A DNA stretch of 8,906 bases from Ignavibacteria bacterium UBA6906 (GTDB lineage: Bacteria > Bacteroidota > Ignavibacteria > UBA10030 > UBA6906). The stretch lies in NCBI GenBank assembly GCA_002451155.1, contig DKBG01000051.1:3590-12495 (forward strand). Direction: 5' to 3'. Below are positions 1 through 6,532 of this stretch, piece by piece (positions within the stretch are counted from its first letter, which is position 1; each line of letters opens with the position of its first letter). The notes under the pieces were generated by a model that saw only the letters and a program-made list of their open reading frames with translations, was not told the DNA's origin and searched no databases. The translations under genes and the position numbers were made by a program.

Positions 1-441
1 GTTCGCGGGCTTTATGTCGCGATGGATGATGCCGTGCTCATGGGCTTTTGCGAGTCCCAGGGCGATATCGACGGCGAGATCGAGAGTCGTATCGATCGGA
101 AGAGGCCCGCCATCAATCTTCGTTCTGAGCGTTTCTCCCTCGTAGTACTCCATCACGATGAACATCTGTCCGCCTGGCGGGGCGTCCGCCTGGACGGAGT
201 CGAACGGAGTTTCATCGATGTCGTGAATCACGCAGATGTTGTTGTGCTGGAGGGAGGAAGCCGCCTGGGCTTCATGGACGAATCGCTCCTTGGCTTCGGG
301 GTCTCTGGTGAGGTCAGGAGGGAGGAACTTCAGCGCGACAATCCGCTTGAGGCGCGTGTCCTCTGCCTTGTAGACAATGCCCATTCCCCCGCCTCCAAGC
401 TTCTCGAGGATTCTATAATGGGAAATGGTCGAGCCGATCAT
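1..441 (-). CDS. Serine/threonine protein kinase, N-terminal part (cut by the window edge)
   Basis: This is the N-lobe and start of the C-lobe of a Hanks-type (PknB-like) Ser/Thr kinase, which phosphorylates proteins from ATP. The 147 visible residues show the glycine-rich loop LGGGGMGIVY (15-24), the ATP-binding lysine in VALK (Lys38), a likely helix-C glutamate (Glu57), the hinge stretch FIVMEYYEG (94-102) and the catalytic loop HRDIKPAN (140-147; Asp142, Lys144, Asn147). The sequence is cut right after Asn147, so the DFG motif and any C-terminal sensor domain lie outside the window. I chose the ATG at 441 because relatives begin in this way just before SHYRILEKLG, and because GAGGT lies 4 nt upstream. 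An in-frame ATG at 513 would add 24 residues, but it lies upstream of the -10 of the candidate promoter and has no ribosome binding site. About ten extra residues (roughly 80-90) sit between the DIDETP stretch and the hinge. Substrates are unknown. Confidence 0.92.
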   Translation of the reverse strand, partial: MIGSTISHYRILEKLGGGGMGIVYKAEDTRLKRIVALKFLPPDLTRDPEAKERFVHEAQAASSLQHNNICVIHDIDETPFDSVQADAPPGGQMFIVMEYYEGETLRTKIDGGPLPIDTTLDLAVDIALGLAKAHEHGIIHRDIKPAN

Positions 442-490
442 CAAGACCTCGGCAACCGGAAGGGGTGGGCTGAAGAGAAATTGTGTGGGA

Positions 491-519
491 AAGATAGGCG
501 GGAGCAGGGCCATTGTCAA
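491..519 (-). promoter_or_regulatory. Candidate sigma70-like promoter for the kinase gene
   Basis: On the minus strand a perfect TTGACA (519-514) is followed by a 17-bp spacer and TATCTT (496-491, 4 of 6 matches to TATAAT). This would start transcription near position 484, giving a leader of about 40 nt before the ATG at 441. It argues against the upstream in-frame ATG at 513. The motif is seen directly; promoter activity is inferred, and the primary sigma specificity of this organism is unknown. Confidence 0.5.
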
Positions 520-664
520 ATGTCTCACATGGTGTCTATGCGGGGTCATTTGGGTGAACCTCCAACTGTTCCGGCCCGCCTGAGAGGAAATGAGTACTAT
601 GTGATGGGGAATCCCGGCGTGCCGACGAACGGTCGTTAATTCCCTGCCTCCCCCTAAAAGGGGA

Positions 665-693
665 TTGATATCCGGATCCATCAACCTTATCTT
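665..693 (+). promoter_or_regulatory. Candidate sigma70-like promoter for the chitinase gene
   Basis: TTGATA (665-670), a 17-bp spacer and TATCTT (688-693) form a near-consensus promoter pointing at the glycoside hydrolase gene. They predict a start near 700 and a leader of about 60 nt. The same -10 hexamer occurs in the kinase promoter and upstream of copZ. The rest of the 246-bp stretch from 514 to 759 shows no gene and only a 5-bp hairpin, CCCCT-AAA-AGGGG (651-663), just before the -35. Confidence 0.47.
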
Positions 694-759
694 CCTGAAC
701 AGGTATGTGCGTGACGTCTCCTGCTCCCAAAGGTTAACACAGAGGACTCAGGCGCTTCA

Positions 760-2157
760 ATGCGTGAGAAGGCCAGACGCTCATCATTATGTGGTCTCCT
801 CTGCCTGGCCATGCTGGTTTTATTGGCCAAGCCAGTCAGAGCCGGAGGACCGACGGTCGTCGGGTACTATCCGGACTGGAACAGATCTGTGTATCCGCAC
901 ACCACCATTTCCTACCAGAGCCTTACACACATCGCACACGCTTTCCTCATTCCCAACAGTGACGGATCTCTGAGCGGGACGTCTGGTTTCGCCTATCCGG
1001 AATTGGTCACAGCCGCTCACACTGCGGGCGTCAAGGTGGTTGTCGCACTGGGAGGATGGGGAGGATCCGGAGGGTTTTCAGGCATGGCGGCGGACAGCGC
1101 CTCACGCAGCCGGTTCGTCCAGAATATTGTGGACTTCTGCGAGACGAATGGCTACGACGGCGTTGACCTGGACTGGGAATATCCCGCCAACCTGGCCGAC
1201 CGGGCCAACCTCACCGTGTTAGTCAATGAACTCCGACAGGCCTTTGTCGCCCTGAATAGACCGATGACGATCTCGCTCGCAATACCTGCGGGAGACTGGT
1301 CGGGACGCTGGTTCGACGTGGGGGGGATGAAGAACGACGTAGACTGGTACGGGGTGATGACGTACGACTTCTTCGGATCGTGGACCTCAACCTCGGGGCC
1401 CAACTCACCGCTGTATGGCACCCTGTCAATAAACAACCAGGGGTGGATCGACTATTCAGTCTCGTATTACACCACCACGCGTTCGCTGCCGCCGGACAAA
1501 ATCACAATCGGTATTCCCTTCTACGGACAGGTGTTTAGCGCCTCGAGCATGTATGGACCGAGTACCGGGGCGACTCAGAAGACATACAGGGACATCGTGC
1601 CATATCTCGCTCAGGGCTGGACGCGGTACTGGGACAGCCTCGGGCAGGTACCATATCTCATCAATCCTGCCGCGACACAAGTAGTCAGTTACGACGATTC
1701 GGCCTCCGTGGCGTTGAAGTGCAGCTATGCGGTGGGGAAGGGAGTTCAGGGGGCCATCCTCTGGGCCATCGGCCAGGATTATCTGAATGGACAGCAACCG
1801 CTTCTCGATGTTGTGGGGAGAGGATTCGGACTGGTGACCGATATCGAATCGCCGACGGTGACGTCGCCCCCGCCGACCTTCTGCCTGGAGCAGAACTTTC
1901 CCAACCCGTTCAATCCGTCGACGGTGATACAATATAGCATACCAGGGTCCAGGGACCAGGGGGTAGGGGTTCGTGAGGTGCGACTGGTTGTATTCGATCT
2001 TCTGGGGCGGGAAGTAAGTGTCCTTGTGAATGAGAAGAAATCGGCGGGGAGCTACGAGGTGACATTTGATGCCAGCGGACTGACCAGCGGAGTCTATTTC
2101 TACATGCTGACGTCAGGTTCGATCGTCCAGACGAATAGAATGGTGCTCATAAAGTAA
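760..2157 (+). CDS. Secreted GH18 chitinase-like glycoside hydrolase with type IX secretion sorting domain
   Basis: A 465-residue exported enzyme predicted to hydrolyse beta-1,4-N-acetylglucosamine polymers (chitin or related glycans) by the substrate-assisted GH18 mechanism. Residues 1-28 are a signal peptide: Arg/Lys-rich start, leucine-rich core, likely cleavage after VRA. The TIM barrel (about 31-358) shows GYYPDW (35-40), VVVALGGWGGS (93-103), the catalytic DGVDLDWEYP (133-142, acid Glu140), MTYDFFGSW (200-208), IGIPFYG (250-256) and the barrel-closing GAILWAIG (331-338, Trp335). A linker then leads into a Por/type IX sorting domain (about 376-465) with the PNPFNPST, FDLLGREV and SGVYFYM blocks, so the protein is likely released or anchored outside the outer membrane. 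No carbohydrate-binding module is recognisable. The ATG at 760 precedes the signal peptide; AGAGGA (741-746) is rather far upstream. The sorting domain contains about nine unusual residues at 396-404. The exact substrate is uncertain; endo-beta-N-acetylglucosaminidases share the fold. Confidence 0.93.
   Translation: MREKARRSSLCGLLCLAMLVLLAKPVRAGGPTVVGYYPDWNRSVYPHTTISYQSLTHIAHAFLIPNSDGSLSGTSGFAYPELVTAAHTAGVKVVVALGGWGGSGGFSGMAADSASRSRFVQNIVDFCETNGYDGVDLDWEYPANLADRANLTVLVNELRQAFVALNRPMTISLAIPAGDWSGRWFDVGGMKNDVDWYGVMTYDFFGSWTSTSGPNSPLYGTLSINNQGWIDYSVSYYTTTRSLPPDKITIGIPFYGQVFSASSMYGPSTGATQKTYRDIVPYLAQGWTRYWDSLGQVPYLINPAATQVVSYDDSASVALKCSYAVGKGVQGAILWAIGQDYLNGQQPLLDVVGRGFGLVTDIESPTVTSPPPTFCLEQNFPNPFNPSTVIQYSIPGSRDQGVGVREVRLVVFDLLGREVSVLVNEKKSAGSYEVTFDASGLTSGVYFYMLTSGSIVQTNRMVLIK
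1942..1970 (+). repeat. AGGG-rich micro-repeat inserted in the sorting domain coding sequence
   Basis: This stretch is built from CCAGGG and AGGGG units (CCAGGG three times, then TAGGGG). It encodes roughly the nine residues GSRDQGVGV (396-404), between the strand ending SIP and the strand VRLVVFD. In relatives of this sorting domain these two strands are normally joined by a short turn, so the segment looks like an in-frame insertion. A similar AGGGGTCAG-rich stretch lies at the 3' end of copA (about 8783-8822). Confidence 0.45.
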
Positions 2158-2270
2158 AAAGAAACGTCTGGTAGTCAGGCTCTTTGAGATACAGGAGTCG
2201 AGAATCGAGCCTTCATGGACGATCGTAACGGAGGTCACGGATTACACAAGGAATATCCCCTCCAGTATCG

Positions 2271-2318
2271 TCCCCGGATGTTGCCCCGGGCGCCCACCCC
2301 GGAGTTCCGTCCCGGGGA
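2271..2318. terminator. GC-rich nested inverted repeats between convergent genes, possible bidirectional terminator
   Basis: TCCCCGG (2271-2277) can pair with CCGGGGA (2312-2318). Inside it CCGGG (2286-2290) can pair with CCCGG (2298-2302) across a 7-nt loop. The structure ends directly at the stop codon of the minus-strand gene and lies in the 161-bp gap between two converging genes, where terminators are expected. There is no T-run on either strand, so intrinsic termination is doubtful. Confidence 0.25.
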
Positions 2319-5240
2319 TCACCTTGCGGTCAAGCTGAGCGTCGTCCTGACCATGCCATCAGTGGGATTCGCAGCGGTTTCGGGTTCCTGGAGAAATAGT
2401 CGCGTCGGATCGATCGCTTGTGCGCGCGTGAGGTAGTCCATGATCGCTGATGCGCGACGCTGGGCCAGCGCACGCAGGTCGTCTTCGCTGACCTGGACCG
2501 AATCGATCAGCCTCCGCCGCGCGCCTTCAAGAACTGCCTTTCCCCGCTCTTCTTCGCTCATACCGCCTTCCGGGACGAGTCCGGCCGCATCTTCTTTAAA
2601 TGTCTGCAGATAAAGTGCAAGCAATCGCTTCTCATCACCCGACGTGAGAGGGCCGGATCCGGACGGTCGTACCTTCTGTAGAATCGTCTCTTCCTGGATG
2701 GCGTCCTTGTCAGCGGTGTTGCTTGCGGTCCCACGCACGTCCATCTGCAGCTGAGGGCGCTCGGTGAGTCCTTTGGCGACAGTCACAAGCTTGCTCTGCT
2801 GATCAGCAGTCAAGGAGTCAGAGCCCGGCGTGAAGGCGACGAATTCGAGGTCTTCGCCTCCTCCGCCAAAAAGGGCCCCGATGAGCGCAAATGGCGCCGT
2901 CACGATCTTCCAGAGGACGTTGAGGATCGCCTTCAAAATGACGGGAAAGAGACTGAACTCCGGGTCATCAATGCTTCCACTCACCGGTATGTCCAGGTCA
3001 ATCACGCCCTTTGAGTCCTTCAACAGAGCCACGACGAGCTTGACCGGAAGACTCGTCACATCCGGGCCTTCTACCGGCTGCCCGAGCGTGAGCTGGTCAA
3101 GGACGATCTTGTTGGTTCCCTCCAGATACCGGTTGTTCAACTTGTACCGGAGATCGAGATTGAGCTTCCCCCGGTCAATCTTGTATCCGGCGAATTTCCC
3201 CGCGTAGGGGGTGAACGTGGTAAGCTCGATCCCTTCGAATCTCATGAGGATGTCTGTATACGCCTCGTCGCTAAGGGGGTTGATCTGCCCCTGAATGGTC
3301 ACCGGGGCGTACTTGTCCACATTGCCGCTGATATCAACGTCGGCGCGCGCAAGCTGCTCAGACGACAGCCTATGAATGGTCCCCCCCATCTGCAGAATGC
3401 TGACGACGAAATTCGGCGTTAACGAAAGATCAGAGAAATTCATCGAACCATCGACGATCCTGACGGCACCGATGGTTGTCTCGGTCGAAGGAGATGTGTT
3501 CCTCGTCCCGACGGTGCTGGGGGCGGTCACAGGGGCCTTCCGGCCCTGCACAACGTGTGATGAATCAGTGCCGGATCCGGCAACGCTGTCGGAATCGACA
3601 TCTGCTGCAGCACCCTCCGCCATAATGTGCTGAATATTGAGTGTCCTGTCGGGACTGATGATCACGCGTATGTACGGGCGCGTCGCGGCGATCTCTCGTA
3701 TGGACAGTGTGGGAGGGGTGAGCCTGTAATCCATTCCCTTCACCTCGACACGGTCCCACCGCGTCAGGTCTTCGTTCAGGACAGGATCGCTGATCCGGAT
3801 GCGGTCGAGCGTAACCCCTCCTCTGAATCGGAACATAGTCTTCCCGTCGATGCCCGCATAGGCGATGGCTCCCTGGAGCGAGACCGTTCCGCCCTCGTGC
3901 TGCGCACGGCTGTAGCGGGAAGCGTATGGCTGGAACGCTACGAACGGCGTTCCCGCGATGCGGATGTCCATCTCAGCTTTCTGCGGATCGAGAGACATGG
4001 TCCCGGCAGCCTCGACAGTTCCCTCCCCGTTCAGGACTCCCGTAGCATTCAGACGCGCCGTGCCCGGGACTCCGTAGCAGAAATTCGTCATCTGAAGCGC
4101 AAGATCGGTGACGACCATCGGCGCTTCGGGTTCGAGCATTTTTTCGATGAACGTCACCTTTGTGCCGGAGGTGCTAAGCGTGTTCACCGTGAGCTTTACG
4201 GCTGACTTCGTAGTATCCGCCGCAGTTGGGATCGGCGTCAGCAAGTCCTGTATGGTGATGGTGCCGTCCGCAAGGTACGCGGTCCTCAGCTCAGCTCCCT
4301 CTATGCTGATGCTGTCCAGCGTAAGTACCTGCGCCGGATAGTCAAACGCCATTCCCCGGACACTGGCGCGAGGGAGGGAAAGGGGGGGAATGCTGTCAGC
4401 GGGGTCGCTGAGCACCAGGCCGGAAAGTCCGATGGCGCCGTTTCGCAGCGTAAACAGGGGAGTGGTTCCGGAGGCGTCCAGGTCATACTCCGCAAGGAGG
4501 TCAACAAGACCCGATTTCACCCCGAACTTCAGCCGGTCACTCATGAAATCCCAGAGCGATGATGCCCGCAGGTTCTTGATCTCCAGAAGACCCGCGGAAC
4601 GCGCGGGCGTGACCGTCACGGATCCGCGCCAGTGCAAATACTCATCTCTCCCCGTGGTCGCCGTGAATTCATACACTCCCTCCTCGTTTGGAACTGTGGT
4701 GAAATTCGCCAGCGACAGGTTCAGCGAATCGATATCCCTCACCAGAGGGGTGCTGCGTGAAAGGTCCTGATACCGCACGCTTCCCCGGGTGAGAACGAAG
4801 TTGCCGATGACAAGAGCCTTCGGCTGCTCCGCGGACGATGCGGAGTCAGCGGCGGGGCGGGCGAGGAGATCAGTGACGCTCAGGGTCCCGTCCTGCAGGA
4901 CGCGAACAGCCACGTAGGGTGTGTCGAGCAGGAATTCGGAGAATACATACGCGTGTTTGAAGAGAGAAATGATCTCATAGTTGAGATGGAGGCGTGCGAA
5001 TGAGAGCAGCCGTGTGCTGTCCCTGTCCTCTAGCTCAAAATCGTTCAGCGTCACAGAGAGCGCGAACGGATTCAGGTGAAGTCCTCCCAGCCTGACCTGC
5101 CGGTGTGTCGTCTCCTCGATGGCCCGGATTAGCTTCGGCTTGACGATCGGAGGAAGCACAAAGAACCCGACGATCGCGTACGCGAGCACAATAATAGCGA
5201 CAATGAGTGCGAGCTTTCGGTACTTGATAGAAATCCTCAT
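2319..5240 (-). CDS. DUF748/AsmA-like membrane-anchored envelope protein
   Basis: A 973-residue protein of the DUF748 group within the AsmA/TamB-like clan. Members are anchored in the inner membrane with a large periplasmic part and are linked to outer-membrane or lipid homeostasis; its own role is unproven. Residues 1-9 are basic, followed by one membrane segment (about 10-32). The body contains three diverged repeats of about 200-240 residues. Each opens with a PY(V/I)xVRxxxDGTLxxxDLL-like stretch (about 108, 317 and 522), then a Ser/Asp/Thr-rich linker, then a stretch such as GSVRYQDLS or GSMNFSDLS (153-161, 356-369, 598-606). The DUF748 signature follows at about 674-763 (TFTPYAGKFAGYKIDRGKL to SGSIDDPEFSLF), then a hydrophobic stretch (769-791). 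An OmpA-like tail (797-840; FTPGSDSLT, LQMDVRGTA) and a charged helical end complete it. Start ATG at 5240 sits just before the basic residues and membrane segment; no clear ribosome binding site. The frame stays open upstream to 5777, but only antisense to the next gene. Confidence 0.87.
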   Translation of the reverse strand: MRISIKYRKLALIVAIIVLAYAIVGFFVLPPIVKPKLIRAIEETTHRQVRLGGLHLNPFALSVTLNDFELEDRDSTRLLSFARLHLNYEIISLFKHAYVFSEFLLDTPYVAVRVLQDGTLSVTDLLARPAADSASSAEQPKALVIGNFVLTRGSVRYQDLSRSTPLVRDIDSLNLSLANFTTVPNEEGVYEFTATTGRDEYLHWRGSVTVTPARSAGLLEIKNLRASSLWDFMSDRLKFGVKSGLVDLLAEYDLDASGTTPLFTLRNGAIGLSGLVLSDPADSIPPLSLPRASVRGMAFDYPAQVLTLDSISIEGAELRTAYLADGTITIQDLLTPIPTAADTTKSAVKLTVNTLSTSGTKVTFIEKMLEPEAPMVVTDLALQMTNFCYGVPGTARLNATGVLNGEGTVEAAGTMSLDPQKAEMDIRIAGTPFVAFQPYASRYSRAQHEGGTVSLQGAIAYAGIDGKTMFRFRGGVTLDRIRISDPVLNEDLTRWDRVEVKGMDYRLTPPTLSIREIAATRPYIRVIISPDRTLNIQHIMAEGAAADVDSDSVAGSGTDSSHVVQGRKAPVTAPSTVGTRNTSPSTETTIGAVRIVDGSMNFSDLSLTPNFVVSILQMGGTIHRLSSEQLARADVDISGNVDKYAPVTIQGQINPLSDEAYTDILMRFEGIELTTFTPYAGKFAGYKIDRGKLNLDLRYKLNNRYLEGTNKIVLDQLTLGQPVEGPDVTSLPVKLVVALLKDSKGVIDLDIPVSGSIDDPEFSLFPVILKAILNVLWKIVTAPFALIGALFGGGGEDLEFVAFTPGSDSLTADQQSKLVTVAKGLTERPQLQMDVRGTASNTADKDAIQEETILQKVRPSGSGPLTSGDEKRLLALYLQTFKEDAAGLVPEGGMSEEERGKAVLEGARRRLIDSVQVSEDDLRALAQRRASAIMDYLTRAQAIDPTRLFLQEPETAANPTDGMVRTTLSLTAR

Positions 5241-5292
5241 TCGCTGAAGTACATTGGCGGACGTGCAGGATGGTGGCACTATCGTTCCTGCA

Positions 5293-5330
5293 ATGCAACA
5301 AAATAGAAGTCTTTGTCTAATATGCAACAA
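5293..5330. repeat. Duplicated 9-mer ATGCAACAA in a divergent intergenic region
   Basis: ATGCAACAA occurs at 5293-5301 and 5322-5330 in the same orientation, 29 bp apart, between the DUF748 gene (minus) and the HMA-AraC gene (plus). On the minus strand it reads TTGTTGCAT. It could be an operator pair for one or both genes. The 29-bp offset puts the copies on nearly opposite DNA faces, so a role is only a suggestion. Confidence 0.4.
5300..5327 (-). promoter_or_regulatory. Weak candidate promoter for the DUF748 gene
   Basis: On the minus strand TTGCAT (5327-5322, 3 of 6 matches to a -35) is followed by a 16-bp spacer and TATTTT (5305-5300, 4 of 6 matches to a -10). The -35 falls inside one of the ATGCAACAA copies and the -10 touches the other. 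This is the AT-richest part of the 196-bp gap. No comparably good promoter is seen for the plus-strand regulator gene. Confidence 0.28.
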
Positions 5331-5436
5331 TCGAGGCGGGTCTCCCCCAGTCTTGCGGAGATCGGGCGATGTCCGTACCTTGAGGCACCTCGCTCTTGAG
5401 CTACCGAGGATTTTGCCATCATTCAGTATCAGGACT

Positions 5437-6072
5437 ATGACCACGTCGCCCGCAAAGAAGACTCGGCACAAGTTGGTACCGCCCGAAACAACCACGCTCT
5501 TCATCAAAAACATGGTCTGCAACCGATGCGTCAGGGTCGTTAGTGAGGAATTGCGCGCTCTTGATCTCGACCTCCGCAGTATCAGTCTCGGTGAGGCTGT
5601 GGTGGCGGGAAGGGTTGAGGGGGAGATGCTCCGAAACGTCAAAGGCGCTCTCGAGCGGAACGGATTTGAGCTGATCGAGGACCGGCGGGCCAGGACGATC
5701 GAGCAGATCAAACTGGCAGTGTTGAAGCTAGTTCGAAGCGAAACACTGGAGAAAGAATTGAGCGGCAAATACTCCACCTATATCGCCCGGGAGCTGAAGC
5801 AGGAATACCAGAGCCTCAGCGCACTCTTCTCCTCGATGGAGAGCGTGACGATCGAACATTATATTATCCTTCAAAAGATCGAACGGGTTAAGGAGCTGCT
5901 GAAATACAATGAGCTGACGCTGAGCGAAATTTCGTACAAGCTTGGGTACAGCAGCGTGCAGCATCTCTCCCACCAGTTCAAGAAGATTACCGGACTCACA
6001 CCCAGCAGGTTCAAGAAGATGATGGGGAATACCCGGAAATCCCTTGACAGGGTAGCCCCCCCTGCCCGGTAA
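5437..6072 (+). CDS. HMA-AraC fusion transcriptional regulator, probable copper sensor
   Basis: A 211-residue protein joining a metal-binding domain to a DNA-binding domain. Residues 19-80 form a heavy-metal-associated fold: strand TTLFIKN, then the metal-binding CNRC (Cys28, Cys31), ending in GFELI. A helical linker follows (about 85-115), then an AraC/XylS-type double helix-turn-helix (about 116-196). Its second half shows LTLSEISYKLGYSSVQHLSHQFKKITGL, split here as LTLSEISYKLGYSS and VQHLSHQFKK, with TPSRFKK after it. There is no cupin-like arabinose-type sensor, so the HMA domain is the likely effector domain. The gene lies 210 bp upstream of copZ-copA on the same strand, and no CueR, CsoR or CopY homologue is visible, so local control of copper export is inferred. 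I placed the start at ATG 5437, giving an 18-residue basic tail before the fold; it has no good ribosome binding site (AGGA lies only 2 nt upstream), and TTG at 5413 is an alternative. The first HMA residue before CxxC is Asn-Met-Val rather than Gly-Met-Thr. Confidence 0.86.
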   Translation: MTTSPAKKTRHKLVPPETTTLFIKNMVCNRCVRVVSEELRALDLDLRSISLGEAVVAGRVEGEMLRNVKGALERNGFELIEDRRARTIEQIKLAVLKLVRSETLEKELSGKYSTYIARELKQEYQSLSALFSSMESVTIEHYIILQKIERVKELLKYNELTLSEISYKLGYSSVQHLSHQFKKITGLTPSRFKKMMGNTRKSLDRVAPPAR

Positions 6073-6190
6073 AGTGCCAACGCAGGCTGTCCGTAACTCC
6101 TGATTGCGCCGGGAGATGCCGGCCAGGAAATGTGTGCACCGCTCGATCCCCGAATTCCCCGTGCTTTTCCCCTTCCTCACCCAACAAAGA

Positions 6191-6217
6191 TGTAACAGAT
6201 TTCTGGAATTCTGTAAC
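6191..6217 (+). promoter_or_regulatory. Candidate operator for the HMA-AraC regulator: two TGTAAC direct repeats 21 bp apart
   Basis: TGTAAC occurs at 6191-6196 and 6212-6217. The 21-bp offset is two helical turns, the spacing of tandem half-sites used by AraC-family dimers such as araI1-araI2. The downstream copy overlaps the position expected for a -35 (6216-6221), where no -35 sequence exists. This would fit activation from a site abutting the polymerase. The match is only six bases per half-site, so it needs testing. Confidence 0.38.
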
Positions 6218-6238
6218 GCCGGATGAGCGGCCAGTGAG

Positions 6239-6246
6239 TATCTTTG
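6239..6246 (+). promoter_or_regulatory. Candidate -10 element of the copZ-copA operon
   Basis: TATCTTTG lies 37 bp before the copZ start. Its first six bases equal the -10 TATCTT proposed for the kinase and chitinase promoters. The full octamer also matches the Bacteroidetes -7 consensus TAnnTTTG. No TTGACA-like -35 (nor TTTG -33) sits at the proper distance: bases 6216-6221 read ACGCCG. The operon promoter therefore looks activator-dependent. Confidence 0.42.
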
Positions 6247-6282
6247 TATGGTAGAGGTCAGTCAGATTCAACAGGAGAGACC

Positions 6283-6489
6283 ATGAAGACAGAAGAGCTG
6301 AAGATCGAAGGGATGTCCTGCGGGCATTGCGTGATGAGCGTCAGGAAAGAGCTGGAAAGGCTCCAGGGTGTGCGCGTGGAATCCGTTGAAATCGGTAAAG
6401 CGCGGCTGCACTATGATGAATCCAGGATTTCGCGACAGGATCTGGAACGAGCCGTCAGCGAGGCGGGGTACAGGCTCATCGCCCAATAA
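6283..6489 (+). CDS. copZ: CopZ-like copper chaperone (single HMA domain)
   Basis: A 68-residue cytoplasmic protein consisting of one heavy-metal-associated domain, which binds Cu(I) and passes it to the copper ATPase encoded next. The metal site is GMSCGHC (10-16; Cys13 and Cys16), and the ferredoxin-like fold ends in the usual SEAGYRLI (59-66). Length is typical for free-standing CopZ. The ATG at 6283 is set by a strong AGGAG (6273-6277) five bases upstream; longer in-frame reading back to 6244 has no support. copA starts 43 bp downstream, so the two genes very likely share a transcript from the TATCTT promoter. The GHC in the CxxC loop resembles chaperones, while the CopA domain has CASC. 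A periplasmic mercury-type role is unlikely, as there is no signal peptide. Confidence 0.92.
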   Translation: MKTEELKIEGMSCGHCVMSVRKELERLQGVRVESVEIGKARLHYDESRISRQDLERAVSEAGYRLIAQ

Positions 6490-6532
6490 CCTGTCGGAAT
6501 CTGGAGGGAAGCGTCGGGAAAGGAAGCAGACG

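Noticed and set aside
22..639. 205-codon open frame on the plus strand
   Set aside because: It lies largely opposite the kinase, whose catalytic motifs are unmistakable; the plus-strand peptide shows no recognisable domain.
651..663. CCCCT-AAA-AGGGG hairpin as a terminator
   Set aside because: The stem is only five base pairs, no T-run follows, and no gene ends nearby; both flanking genes point away from it.
5241..5777. Open frame continuing 179 codons upstream of the DUF748 start, antisense to the HMA-AraC gene
   Set aside because: The ATG at 5240 directly precedes a basic stretch and a membrane helix as expected for the family. The upstream peptide is low-complexity Ser/Arg-rich and runs through the coding strand of a clear regulator gene.
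6053..6070. GC-rich hairpin at the end of the HMA-AraC gene as a terminator
   Set aside because: The stem contains a wobble pair, overlaps the coding end and lacks a T-run, so termination between the regulator and copZ cannot be supported.
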